The notes beneath the pieces were generated by a model that saw only the letters and a program-made list of their open reading frames with translations, made no database searches and was not told where the DNA came from. A DNA stretch of 15,310 nt from Prevotella sp. UBA7782 (GTDB lineage Bacteria > Bacteroidota > Bacteroidia > Bacteroidales > Bacteroidaceae), in assembly GCA_002480935.1 (NCBI GenBank), contig DLDC01000153.1, positions 1 through 15,310 of the forward strand, written 5' to 3'. How positions within the stretch are numbered: the stretch's first letter is position 1; each line of letters begins with the position of its first letter. Of the stretch, positions 1-9,400 are shown piece by piece. A program made the position numbers and the translations under genes.

Positions 1-584
1 GCGTCCTCGCTGTATCCGACATACTGCCCATTGACATAGAGATAGATATTTGAGGTCACAGAACCAAAATGCGCAATGACTTGCTTGCCGTTCCAGTCAG
101 CCGGTATGTCAAACTCACGTCGATAGGAACCTACATGATTGTCCTTCACAGGCACGCTGAGTGGATGCTTCCAGTCGAACTGATAGCGCCAGGCAAAACC
201 AATGTTGAGATATTCGGGGTCACCGAAACCGTTGAGTTCCCACATACCTGGCACCTGCATGGTTTTCCAATCAGAGTCGTTCAGGTCGGTCTTATAGAAA
301 TCTGTTGGGCGCTGGTCGGCATTGGCCACCCAAAGAAATTTCCAAGGTCCTTCAAGTGACAGATAGTTGGTCGAGCGGGTGATATCGCCCGCAAGCGCTT
401 GCTGATTGTTCTCGTAGGCAAAAAAACTGGTGTGCATCGGGAAGCGATTTACTTCGTTGACCTGTTGGTCGTGCCATTCGGTCCATGTAGGCTCCTCCAC
501 ACCTTTAGCCATTGTTGACTTCTGCGCTGCTTGGGCTCCCACTGCCATCAGCATTATTGCAGAAAGGATAATTGTTTTGTTCAT
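1..584 (-). CDS. Secreted GH2 beta-galactosidase, N-terminal part (runs off the left edge)
   Basis: This is the first 194 codons of a glycoside hydrolase family 2 enzyme of the LacZ type, which would hydrolyse beta-galactosides. The ATG at 584-582 opens a typical signal peptide (MNKTIILSAIMLMAVGAQA), so the enzyme is predicted to be exported, probably to the periplasm. The rest matches the GH2 N-terminal sugar-binding jelly roll: LSLEGPWKF near residue 76, VPGMWELNGFGDPEY near 111, VGSYRREFDIPADW near 151, and VNGQYVGYSED at 184-194. These are hallmark LacZ family segments. The catalytic barrel with its two glutamates lies outside the window, so activity cannot be judged. It diverges from the porin gene at 829. 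The exact substrate could be a glycan other than lactose, because Bacteroidota carry many GH2 paralogues. Confidence 0.87.
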   Translation of the reverse strand, partial: MNKTIILSAIMLMAVGAQAAQKSTMAKGVEEPTWTEWHDQQVNEVNRFPMHTSFFAYENNQQALAGDITRSTNYLSLEGPWKFLWVANADQRPTDFYKTDLNDSDWKTMQVPGMWELNGFGDPEYLNIGFAWRYQFDWKHPLSVPVKDNHVGSYRREFDIPADWNGKQVIAHFGSVTSNIYLYVNGQYVGYSED

Positions 585-626
585 AATGTTTAGGGGTTTA
601 ATAGATGTCTTATATTGTTACAACTG

Positions 627-634
627 CAAAAATA
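627..634 (-). promoter_or_regulatory. Probable -7 element of the GH2 gene
   Basis: On the minus strand this reads TATTTTTG, matching the Bacteroidota -7 consensus TAnnTTTG about 43 bases before the GH2 start codon. No good TTTG -33 element lies 19-21 bases upstream, so the promoter is plausible but incomplete. Confidence 0.45.
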
Positions 635-709
635 CAATTATTTTTTCAGAAAGAATAGTTGTCGTGTGTTTCTTTCGGTTTTTCTTCTATTCTACGACCC
701 TATTCAGTA

Positions 710-724
710 TTCCAAAATATGGAA
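710..724. repeat. Short inverted repeat in the divergent intergenic region
   Basis: TTCCA and TGGAA are separated by five A/T bases, forming a near-palindrome between the two divergent genes. It could be an operator for either gene, but arms of five bases are easily found by chance. The rest of the 585-828 region shows only the two predicted promoters and the DnaA-box-like site. Confidence 0.2.
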
Positions 725-769
725 GCCATAATGCGTTCTGACTGACAGAAACACAGCCCATTCAAAAAA

Positions 770-802
770 TCTGTGATAATTGTGGATAATTTTGTACCTT
801 TG
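770..802 (+). promoter_or_regulatory. Predicted promoter of the porin-like gene
   Basis: A TACCTTTG element (795-802) matches the Bacteroidota -7 consensus TAnnTTTG. TCTG at 770-773, 21 bases upstream, is a three-of-four match to the -33 TTTG. The start codon at 829 follows 26 bases after the -7 element. The spacer contains the sequence TGTGGATAA. Confidence 0.55.
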
Positions 803-828
803 TACCCGCATATACTTGACAATGACCG

Positions 829-1839
829 ATGCAAAATTTAAAAACAATATGCAGCTTCATATACTTATTGATGACGGCCTGCATAGTAATGGCGCAAGAT
901 GACAGCTCACAGAAACGGCTCACAGGCTATGTGATGACTGAACTAAACCAAGGCTACAGACATGAGAACGAGCATCCCTCAGTGGTTGACTTTCCACACA
1001 TCCAGGGCTCCGCCACGCTGTCGCTCGGAAGAGGATGGCAAATCGTGGCCGAAGTGGAATATGAGCGGATGCGCTTTGACGGTGAATGGGGCAACAACTT
1101 CCGTGAAAACTACACCACCAACAAACTCTACGTAAGCAAACATTACAGCGAAGCACTCAACATCAAGGCAGGCATAATAGACATACCTGTGGGAACGACC
1201 AACTCCGGCGGACCGGCACTCACCATCTACGACCCACTCAGTGAGAGCACGCTCATGCCCATGACGTGGCACGAGGGCGGTGCGGCGCTGTGGGGCAGAA
1301 AAGGCGTGGTGCACTATGAGGTGGGAGGATATGTTTACTCCGCCCTACCCCTGAAACACTCTAGGCTTCTCGGCTTAGCCACACGCGTTGGCATAGAGCC
1401 TGTCGATGGCCTCGACCTCAGTGTGTCTGCCTTTTACGGCAGCAACAAGGAGGGAATGGTGCAACGTTGGAATCCCTATCTGGTGGAATATGACCATCTC
1501 TATCATGCCGCCTTCGACTTTGCATATCTTGCCCATGGCTGGACGATAGACGGACAAATGCTGACCAGCAACGCGCACGGTTATAAAGCTGCCGGCATAG
1601 AGTTGGGCTATGACATCGCACAACTCTCGCATATAAAGAATTTTTCTATCATTCCTTTCACGCGCTACGACGGAATTTTTCATGTAGAGGGTGTGTCGGC
1701 CAACAAATGGACTTTTGGCCTTAACACCAGTCTGCCACTTGGCTTCACTTTTAAGGTCGAAGGTGCCTGGAAGAATCCGTCCAACGACAAGCACGCCACG
1801 ATGGGCGACATCAGCATAGGTTGGCAAAAGAATTTCTAA
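829..1839 (+). CDS. Porin-like outer membrane beta-barrel protein
   Basis: The 336-residue product starts with a signal peptide (about 1-23, ending IVMAQ). The mature part is a continuous series of short alternating amphipathic strands rich in aromatic residues and glycine, and the final residue is phenylalanine, as in the BAM-recognised last strand of many outer membrane proteins. Segments such as LNIKAGIIDIPVG (about 110-122), together with strands lying between tight turns, resemble porin O/P-type (phosphate-selective) proteins. The family call rests on this look, not on a diagnostic motif. It probably lets small solutes cross the outer membrane, but the substrate is unknown. A cysteine at residue 18 lies within the signal peptide in a weak lipobox-like context (MTAC); cleavage after the later AQ is more likely. 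The gene stands alone, divergent from the GH2 gene, and no clear terminator follows it. Confidence 0.75.
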   Translation: MQNLKTICSFIYLLMTACIVMAQDDSSQKRLTGYVMTELNQGYRHENEHPSVVDFPHIQGSATLSLGRGWQIVAEVEYERMRFDGEWGNNFRENYTTNKLYVSKHYSEALNIKAGIIDIPVGTTNSGGPALTIYDPLSESTLMPMTWHEGGAALWGRKGVVHYEVGGYVYSALPLKHSRLLGLATRVGIEPVDGLDLSVSAFYGSNKEGMVQRWNPYLVEYDHLYHAAFDFAYLAHGWTIDGQMLTSNAHGYKAAGIELGYDIAQLSHIKNFSIIPFTRYDGIFHVEGVSANKWTFGLNTSLPLGFTFKVEGAWKNPSNDKHATMGDISIGWQKNF

Positions 1840-2009
1840 GCTACTTCTTGCAAAAGAACTCTGTTAGCAATGAACGTCTTAGGCATACTCCTTGCAGAAA
1901 TGACATGAGAATATGCAACCATAAGTCATACTACCATCAGAAGCCGCATCCATTTATTGAAGAAACAATACATAAAGCTCAGGAAGAAAGCGAAAAAGTA
2001 ACTTTTTTT

Positions 2010-2040
2010 TTTGCGTTTCCTTACAATTTACGTATCTTTG
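2010..2040 (+). promoter_or_regulatory. Promoter of the GLPGLI / TonB-receptor operon
   Basis: TTTG at 2010-2013, a 19-base spacer and TATCTTTG at 2033-2040 fit the Bacteroidota promoter consensus exactly. The first GLPGLI start codon is 24 bases downstream, preceded by an A-rich leader. The -33 element sits at the end of a run of T residues. From 1840 to 2009 nothing else is recognisable. Confidence 0.8.
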
Positions 2041-2063
2041 CATAAAGTTAACAAAAGAAAGAT

Positions 2064-2966
2064 ATGAAAGATACTTTAGAGGCTTTATTACTAGCGTCCA
2101 TGATGACTTTTACCTTAAACGCATCAGGACAAACTTCGCACGTAGCAGGAGGAAAAACTACAGCAATAGACAAACCGGCCGACCAAGAGGTGATAGACAA
2201 GGTGAAATATCGCATAACTTATGCTTCAAAAGCTGTGGACGACACCACCAGGCGTGACTCTACGGGCGGCTATGATTACAGCAACGACGATATGCGGCTA
2301 GACGTGGGCGCGTCGGTGAGCAAATTTTACAGCGCACGGACGGCCGAGTTCGAAAAATGGATAAAAGACAAAATAGCCCGTGGAGAAAAAGACTTCTCCA
2401 ATCTGCCCCCCAACCCCTCCATCAGATGGGTTGTGTACCGCAACTATCCCAAAGGGCAAACCAGCTTTCTGAGCAATGCCATGATGGACTACTACAGGAT
2501 ATCGGAGGCTACGGTAACACCGAAATGGACCATCTGCTCTGACACCTGCACCTTGATAGGCTACCACTGCACCAAGGCCGAAACGTTCTTCAAGGGACGG
2601 CATTGGACGGCATGGTTCACTGAAGACATTCCTCTCAACGAGGGACCATGGAAGCTTATCGGCCTGCCAGGACTTATTCTCAAGGCGGAGGATACCCAAA
2701 AGCAATACATCTTCGTGGCAAACGGACTTGAACAGATAAACGGCAAGGAAGACATCACGCTGGTGAAGGACTATAAGAAATATGAATCTGTGACGCAGAA
2801 GCAGTTCGACAAAATCAACCGCACATCATCTGCGGCCGACGCCCTCAAAGCTGCGGGTATAACCATCAGCGCAAGCAACTTAAAGGTGGAAGGAGGCGAC
2901 GTCGAAGATGTGATGAACCATCTGAACGACGTGCCACCTTATAACCCCATAGAGATTGCCGAATGA
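2064..2966 (+). CDS. GLPGLI family secreted protein, copy 1
   Basis: The 300-residue product carries the diagnostic GLPGLI motif at 200-205 within GPWKLIGLPGLILKAED, placing it in the GLPGLI (Porph_ging) family. This family of exported Bacteroidota proteins has no firmly established function. Other features shared with the next gene are VDKVxYRI near 44-51, a DTCTLxGYxC block at 160-169 and GRHWTxWxxEDIP at 178-190. Cysteines at 158, 162 and 169 could form a disulfide or bind a metal; the last two are conserved in copy 2. A hydrophobic N-terminal stretch of about 22 residues ends at SGQ and acts as signal peptide, although its start is atypically acidic (D3, E6). About 22 extra residues separate the signal from the family domain, compared with copy 2. 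It is the first gene of a three-gene operon with a TonB-type receptor, suggesting a role linked to that receptor. Confidence 0.88.
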   Translation: MKDTLEALLLASMMTFTLNASGQTSHVAGGKTTAIDKPADQEVIDKVKYRITYASKAVDDTTRRDSTGGYDYSNDDMRLDVGASVSKFYSARTAEFEKWIKDKIARGEKDFSNLPPNPSIRWVVYRNYPKGQTSFLSNAMMDYYRISEATVTPKWTICSDTCTLIGYHCTKAETFFKGRHWTAWFTEDIPLNEGPWKLIGLPGLILKAEDTQKQYIFVANGLEQINGKEDITLVKDYKKYESVTQKQFDKINRTSSAADALKAAGITISASNLKVEGGDVEDVMNHLNDVPPYNPIEIAE

Positions 2967-3029
2967 TGTAACAGCGCAGGAGCTGTCATCGCCGGCAACC
3001 ACACCAGTATGAACTTATCAGCATAAGGA

Positions 3030-3887
3030 ATGAGAAAAGAAATAATTTCCATACTATTTCTTCTTGGGGCTGTCACTCTTCAGGCACAGGAAACCGTAGA
3101 CAAGGTGATGTATCGCATTGTCTACAAGACCGACTGTGTAAAGGACACCACGGAGCGAGACTCTGCTGGGAACTATAACTATGACCACGACGAGATGGCC
3201 CTAGACATTGGCACAAGGGTAAGCAAGTTCTACAGCCTGCTAAACGTAAAGTTCAGAAACTGGTTAAGCAGAACCATCAAGCATGGCGGTGAACCGGCCC
3301 TCAACGACCCGCAGCCTCCCAGAGCTTCTATCTTATGGTTCTCCTTCCATAATTATCCCGAAGGAAAAGAAACAACGCTATGGTCGGAAGATAATACAAC
3401 ATTCAAGACGGAAGAGCTCATCACACCCATCGCTTGGAAAATCATCGGCGACACCTGCACCCTGCTTGGCTATCGTTGCACAAATGCCGAAGCCGACTAT
3501 AAGGGACGCCACTGGACAGTGTGGTATGCTGAGGACATTCCTATCAATCAGGGTCCCTGGCAGCTGGGAGGGCTGCCGGGACTGATACTTAAGGCCGGTG
3601 ATTCGCGCAGCCAGTGGATGTTTACAGCCACGGCACTGCAGCAAATGAAAGGAAAAGAAGCCATTGACCGAGGAAAGAGATGGGAAAAATATGATTTGGT
3701 AACCAAGAAGAAATACTATCATTGGAAGCGTACGGTCACCAAAGACGACTTGGTGAAGCAAATGAGCGCTGTGGCAGGCGTCAAACTGACCTACGTAAAC
3801 AAAGACGGAGAGGAATACAGTCCAGAGGAATATCGAAAGAATTTTATGAGGCCCGACCCGTTTAACCCTCTTGATTTGAGCGAATGA
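3030..3887 (+). CDS. GLPGLI family secreted protein, copy 2
   Basis: This 285-residue protein is a paralogue of the preceding gene, 63 bases downstream. It has a cleaner signal peptide (1-20, ending LQAQ) and the GLPGLI motif at 181-186 within GPWQLGGLPGLILKAGD. The DTCTLLGYRC block (141-150, cysteines 143 and 150) and GRHWTVWYAEDIP (159-171) align directly with copy 1. The N-terminal half and centre are well conserved between copies. The last 80 residues diverge, apart from a shared ending of the form PxNPxxxxE, which suggests a tandem duplication followed by change in the C-terminal part. Its stop codon overlaps the start of the TonB-receptor-like gene (ATGA), so translation of the two is probably coupled. 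The molecular function is unknown; a periplasmic or surface role with the receptor is inference. Confidence 0.9.
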   Translation: MRKEIISILFLLGAVTLQAQETVDKVMYRIVYKTDCVKDTTERDSAGNYNYDHDEMALDIGTRVSKFYSLLNVKFRNWLSRTIKHGGEPALNDPQPPRASILWFSFHNYPEGKETTLWSEDNTTFKTEELITPIAWKIIGDTCTLLGYRCTNAEADYKGRHWTVWYAEDIPINQGPWQLGGLPGLILKAGDSRSQWMFTATALQQMKGKEAIDRGKRWEKYDLVTKKKYYHWKRTVTKDDLVKQMSAVAGVKLTYVNKDGEEYSPEEYRKNFMRPDPFNPLDLSE

Positions 3888-6409
3888 GATGTATGAACAG
3901 AATCATCTTGATAGGAATATTACTATTGCTGACATCGGTGAATGCAGCAGCCCAAAGCACTATCACCGGCACCGTGATAGACTCTCTCAGCTCTGCGCCG
4001 CTGCCCAAGGCCAGCGTCATGCTGATGCGCGGCGGGCGCACCATTCTCTTTGCACGGGCAGACAACAACGGACACTTCAGCTTAGAGGCTCAGGCACAAC
4101 CGGGCGACGAGCTGCAAGCCACATGCATGGGATATGCCAAGCACCGGCAACCCGTGACAAAGGACAACATTCTGCGCCTGGCGCAACAAGCCTTTCAACT
4201 GAAAGAGGTGACGGTGCAGGGCCCGCCTGTGACCCAACGGCGCGACACCATTGTATATGATCTGACGAAGTTTGCCACCGCACGCGACAATAACCTAAAG
4301 GATGTGCTCAAGAAGTTGCCGGGTGTTGACGTGGAGAAAGACGGACAGATAAAATACAGGGGAAAGGCTATCAGCCGCTTTACCGTAGAAGGTCTTGACC
4401 TAAGCAAAGGACAATACAACAAGCTGACCGACAACATACGTGCCAAGGACGTGAAGAAAGCCGAGGTAACTGAGCACGACCAGCCCATAAAGGCTCTGCG
4501 CAACCGCGTCTTTACCGACGACATCGGTATGAACATCGTGCTGAAGGATTCTGCACGCGACCAGCTCTTCGCTACCCTCCGACCCTATCTTCTGGCCGAC
4601 GACCCCACTCACGTGGGAGGCGATGCCGTTGTTATGCAGATAGGCAAGGAACGACAGATGGAGACAACGGCACAATACGACCGCTCAGGACGTGACCTCA
4701 GCAACCAGTTCTCCATCTTCTATAACCTATCCGACTTCGCTTCTACAGCCTCAATGCCTCAGTGGTTTTCGGTGCCTTCGCTTCAATCGCCCATAGATGA
4801 GGAACGAGTGCGCAGGAATACATCGCAGGCCTACAGCCTGGATTATCTCACAAAAGACAAGCACGATGCTGAGAACAGTATATCCGTGAGCTATAACCGA
4901 AGCGTTATCAGGCAGCACACGCAAAACATATCGCAGTATTATTTGGGAGGACAAACACCCACACAGACAAGTGAAGACCGACAGATGACGCTTCGGCAAG
5001 ATGCTTTTTCCCTGGACTACAACCACCGCATCAATGCCGACAACCACTATGGCAACATCGTCATCAAAGCTAAGGCCAGCCAAGATGACGGACAAACGGC
5101 ATATACTGACGGACTGGCCCAGCACATAACCACCCCGAAGGCAAGTATATCGGCTGCCGTCAACCAAACTTACACGCTAGGCAGAAGCACGCTGCAATGG
5201 TGCTCTACAGCCGACTATCACTACGCTAAAGATAAGTTCAGTTTAGACGCCTCAGGCGACACCACGTCTTTGTCTGCCCATACCTATCAAGACAGGCTGA
5301 CCAGCAACCTTTGGCACACCGCACATTCGCTGTCATGGAACCGGCAATACGCCAAATGGCATCGCAACTACATATTGCGGTTGGAAGCTGAAAACTTGAA
5401 TATAGAGCATAAAAACAACACCTTGCTGCAGGGAGGCCTAACCCCATCATGGTATTACAAGGACGAAGACTGGCGCATCTATCTCACTCCGGGTATAACC
5501 ATGAAGCGGTTTACCCGGCAGAATGCCAATATGCTGTTGCCTAGCGCGTCGGTTTACATCAACCGCGACTATGGCAACCGGGCTAACTGGAAGCTCGGAG
5601 CAAGCTATACTGAGAGCACGCCGTCATGGGAGACGCTGGCCATAGAACAGCGACGTACAGACTATCGCACGTGGATAGACGCGCCAAGCTTCGTGCCACG
5701 CACCAAGATGCTGCTCAGCCTGTTTGAATATAACTATAAACGAACCATCTACCAGTTCTTCTCAAACGTAAAGGTGAATTGGTCGCGCAACTGGGGCAAC
5801 GCGGCCATGGACATGACCATCAACGATGGCAATTATCATTTTGTCTGGGCACGCCACAACACACGAAGCGACAACTTTAACACTTCTGTCAACCTATCCA
5901 AAGGATGGAGTGTCCTACATCTCAAGACAAGCCTGCAACTTAATGGGAGCTACTCACTTGGTGACCAGTATTCTAACAGACAAAACATCACCTACAAATA
6001 TACTTCCTATGGTATTCATCCCGAAATAATCTACTCTCCCGCATGGATGGAGATGGAATACAAAGGCGACTTCGCCTTCAATCGAAGCAAAACCAACGAG
6101 GAGTGGACAGAGACACTGGCCAACTGGACCCAACGACTGACACTCACCTCCACCATCAGCCACGTAGATTTGTCGCTCTCCGGAGTGCTTTATCACAATG
6201 AGATGCCCGGTTCGCCAGCGGCCAATATTCTTCTTGCAGACGCAAAACTGACATGGCGCACCGGCAAAGTGCGATTTTCAGCCTCACTGCGTAACCTCTT
6301 CAACAAGAAGACATACGAGCTGACCTCCTACAGTGGCGTGGGCGTCTTTACCAACCGTTACTGGCTGCGCCCACGCGAGTTGATGCTTAACATACAGTTT
6401 TCACTCTAG
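3884..6409 (+). CDS. TonB-receptor-like outer membrane protein with CarboxypepD_reg-like domain
   Basis: The 841-residue product has a signal peptide (1-24, ending NAAAQ), then a carboxypeptidase-regulatory-like beta-sandwich (about 26-105, TITGTVIDSLSSAPLPKASV with later DNNGHFSL). A SusC-like linker LKEVTVQG (107-113 region) follows, then a plug-like domain (about 118-222, with LKDVLKKLPGVDV and KYRGKAISRFTVEGLDL). The rest is a long beta-barrel ending in a terminal strand LMLNIQFSL. This layout fits the outer membrane beta-barrel family related to TonB-dependent receptors, and the length is usual for it. No unambiguous TonB box is visible, so TonB-driven import is likely but not proven. 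The start overlaps the GLPGLI gene by four bases; a second ATG at 3893 would remove three residues and is equally possible. Pairing with GLPGLI genes suggests a shared, still undefined substrate. Confidence 0.85.
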   Translation: MRCMNRIILIGILLLLTSVNAAAQSTITGTVIDSLSSAPLPKASVMLMRGGRTILFARADNNGHFSLEAQAQPGDELQATCMGYAKHRQPVTKDNILRLAQQAFQLKEVTVQGPPVTQRRDTIVYDLTKFATARDNNLKDVLKKLPGVDVEKDGQIKYRGKAISRFTVEGLDLSKGQYNKLTDNIRAKDVKKAEVTEHDQPIKALRNRVFTDDIGMNIVLKDSARDQLFATLRPYLLADDPTHVGGDAVVMQIGKERQMETTAQYDRSGRDLSNQFSIFYNLSDFASTASMPQWFSVPSLQSPIDEERVRRNTSQAYSLDYLTKDKHDAENSISVSYNRSVIRQHTQNISQYYLGGQTPTQTSEDRQMTLRQDAFSLDYNHRINADNHYGNIVIKAKASQDDGQTAYTDGLAQHITTPKASISAAVNQTYTLGRSTLQWCSTADYHYAKDKFSLDASGDTTSLSAHTYQDRLTSNLWHTAHSLSWNRQYAKWHRNYILRLEAENLNIEHKNNTLLQGGLTPSWYYKDEDWRIYLTPGITMKRFTRQNANMLLPSASVYINRDYGNRANWKLGASYTESTPSWETLAIEQRRTDYRTWIDAPSFVPRTKMLLSLFEYNYKRTIYQFFSNVKVNWSRNWGNAAMDMTINDGNYHFVWARHNTRSDNFNTSVNLSKGWSVLHLKTSLQLNGSYSLGDQYSNRQNITYKYTSYGIHPEIIYSPAWMEMEYKGDFAFNRSKTNEEWTETLANWTQRLTLTSTISHVDLSLSGVLYHNEMPGSPAANILLADAKLTWRTGKVRFSASLRNLFNKKTYELTSYSGVGVFTNRYWLRPRELMLNIQFSL

Positions 6410-6438
6410 CAGCTCCAGATCTCACCTGTTTTACCGCA

Positions 6439-9400
6439 TCAGAAAGCATATTGCAAGCCTATATTGAAGGCATTAATGCACGTTACTTTCTTGATAATCA
6501 TTCGGCTGTCAAACACATAGCCATAATCACCCATACCAAAGAGGTAGATGTTGTGATTGAAGAAGCCAGACAAATGGCGCGAGAAATCATACGTAAGCAT
6601 CAGTCCGCCGTTAGCGCCGAAATGTGCTTGAGTTTCATAATCGGGGAAAGAATTAGCATCCTTACCCGCCTTAAGCGCACGGGCATAGGCCGGTCCGACA
6701 TAGATATTGGCGTCCCAACGACGGTTGCCATAGTAGCCGGCAAACAACGACATAACGTCTAACTGATAATTAACAGAGAAGATAGCCACATTGAGACGTC
6801 TAGACGAATAACCGTCTACCACCTGTGTCTTACCCTTCAGATAACCTTTGTTGTCAATAATACCATCCGAAATATACTGTATATTGGCGCGCACACCATT
6901 ATAAGCGTCGAAGTTATAACCACCATACAACAGTCCGTTCCACCTCGCAGCATTCCCATCATAAGCCTGTTTAGACAACAGGAAGTTCCAACCACCGCCT
7001 ATACCGACAAAGATGCCCTGCTTAGGCGCCACCGTCTGAGCCTTCATGCCACGCGAAGGATGTTCGTCGAGCGATAAGCTCAAGCCCATTCGCACAGAAA
7101 AAGCATTATAGTGCTTCAGGCTATTGCCTCCTTTGTCAGCATCCTCGGCAAAACTATGATTCCTAGGGTTATAATAAAGACCGTTCAAATATAACTGCTC
7201 ATAGAGAGGTTGTATAAAGAAACGAAGGTTCTTATCAAGACGCATCCACAGCTGCGTGCCGAGCCGGATGCCGTTTACCTTGCCTTCTGCCTTGTTACTG
7301 GCATCCCAGAAGGCGGCGCGTCCCAACTGATAACCCACAAAGAAGTTCATGCCGTAGAGGTCATCCCACGTACTATGTCTTGATGCTGCAAAAGGATTGA
7401 ACATCAAGTCGAGCGAACCTGTGGCCAAAGCAGTATTGCCATTTAGCACATGATCGGGGTTATGATCGAGCGCAGGTATCTGCACGGCAACACCGCGTGA
7501 AGTATTTACCGATAAGCGAGTGCCCAAATAGGGTGTAAACCAATAACCCAGAGCTCCGCTGAGTGCCGTTCCCCATGAGTGTGATGCGTCAGAAGGCAAC
7601 ATAGGATAATCGCCATAGCCATAGCCATACTCCAAGAAGAAACGACCGTTAGGCATACGCGAGCTGTCTGCCGGCACACCATTAATGCTCCTGATGAACT
7701 TGCGCAACGATGCAGCCATGTTGGTGAAGTTATACATCAGACCTACATTCAGACTGTTGACCACAGTTCCATGAGCCGTATATATCTGTCCGCTTGGATA
7801 ATGGCTGCTGGGCATGAAGAAGAGTTTATGCGAATAATAGAGCGAGAGATTACGGGCCACACGATAGCTCACCTGTCCGCTCACGTCAAAAGCCCAGTCG
7901 GCCTGACCGCTACTTGCCGCAATGCCGCCACCAGCCAGCAGATATACATTCCATCGGCGTGAAGGACGATATCCAGACAAGAAATTAAGCAAATTGAACT
8001 GATAGTCAAGTGTCATCAAACGCGTCTTGAAATCATGACGCAAGAGTTGCGCATTGCCGCCCTGCTCATTCCATATAGCATCTGTGATATACGAGCCTGA
8101 AAGTCTGACACCGTTTATCTCGTCGAAATTATAGCCCGCAAAAAGTTCTCCGTTCTTCAACCATGAGGTGTGCTTGCCCTGATAGCTCCATTCATGAACG
8201 GTGGTATTCCAGCCCAAACCACCTCCGAAGAACACGCCACGCAAGGGCAAGGCAGCCTCTTCTGTAGCATCCCAATGGCGATAACGGGGCGTGCGCAGCA
8301 GGGCGGTGAGTCCCAGCTTCACATTAAACTCATTATATCTATGCCGCTCGTGGGGCTCCCGATACTCATTAATAGAATAGGTGGGTTCTACGTTGAACCT
8401 TAAATCATCCGTAAGACGCAGCCACAACTGAGCACCCATACGATAGCCGAACAGTCGTCTGCTATGCGACAGACCATTCAAGCCATTGTCTACGATGTGC
8501 AACTTACCAGCCTTATATCCGCCAAAGAGATTGATGCCAACCGGCTCGTCCCACGTATAGTTGCGCGTAAAGCCGAAAGGATTGAGCAACAAGTCGAGTG
8601 AGCCCGTCTCAGAACCCATCTTATTGTAAATGGTCTGCTCGTCATCCTCAGTAAAATTGGCATTGGTGATATTAAGCCCGGCACGTAAGCCGATGGCCGA
8701 AGACATCCACCAGCCCAGACCTACACGCACATGATAGCCTGTTGCATCGCTACTGGACAGCGAAGTATTGCCAAGAAAAGCAGGACCCATGCCATATTCC
8801 ACAAAGAGCGGATGGCGCCACGTATAAGATTGGGCCATCTCCTTGAACAAACGCGAACCGGGTTGGAATCTGCGCTTAAACAATCCGGCATTGCGCTCAG
8901 CGCTGAGCATCGGGGTGAAATACCATATATAAGAAAGGTTGAAGCCATAGCCCAAATCGAAGCGATGCCAATTAACGTCATTCCGTGTCAAGTCCATGCC
9001 GTCGCTACCCAGCAACACGTAAGGTTCTATAGCCAAGGCTGCATGTGAACCGGCAAAGAACTTAAACTGAAAGCCTGCATGAAGATTGGCCGCTGTGCCA
9101 CTGTGAGTAGCATACGTGCTCACAACGCCCTCCTGATCCATCATTCGGCCATACTGCATACCCACGCCCATCATGAGCGAAAAATCGAACGGACGTTCTG
9201 GACGGTAACCGTAGAGATAGTTAGAGAGGCTGTAGAGAAGGTCGAGGTCGGCACCTATCTTACCTGAGTAAGTGCTGGTGTAAATGTCAGGCTGCCCAAA
9301 CGAGGCAAAGCTTACTCCCCCGCTGACACCGGCACGAAGCGTAACCATCGGACTGAGTTGTCGGCCTATATGGACATGAAAATCGGTTATAGGTGTGAAA

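Noticed and set aside
69..359. 96-codon + strand frame at the left edge
   Set aside because: The minus strand here carries clear GH2 sequence, so this is a shadow.
1375..1827. 150-codon - strand frame
   Set aside because: It is antisense to the porin gene, which has the signal peptide and barrel pattern.
1993..2007. AAAAAGT/ACTTTTT palindrome as a porin terminator
   Set aside because: The stem is almost all A-T with practically no loop, and it overlaps the -33 region of the next promoter. It is more likely part of the A/T-rich promoter region.
1821..2045. 74-codon + strand frame after the porin
   Set aside because: It starts with TTG inside the porin gene, ends in the promoter of the next operon and shows no family features.
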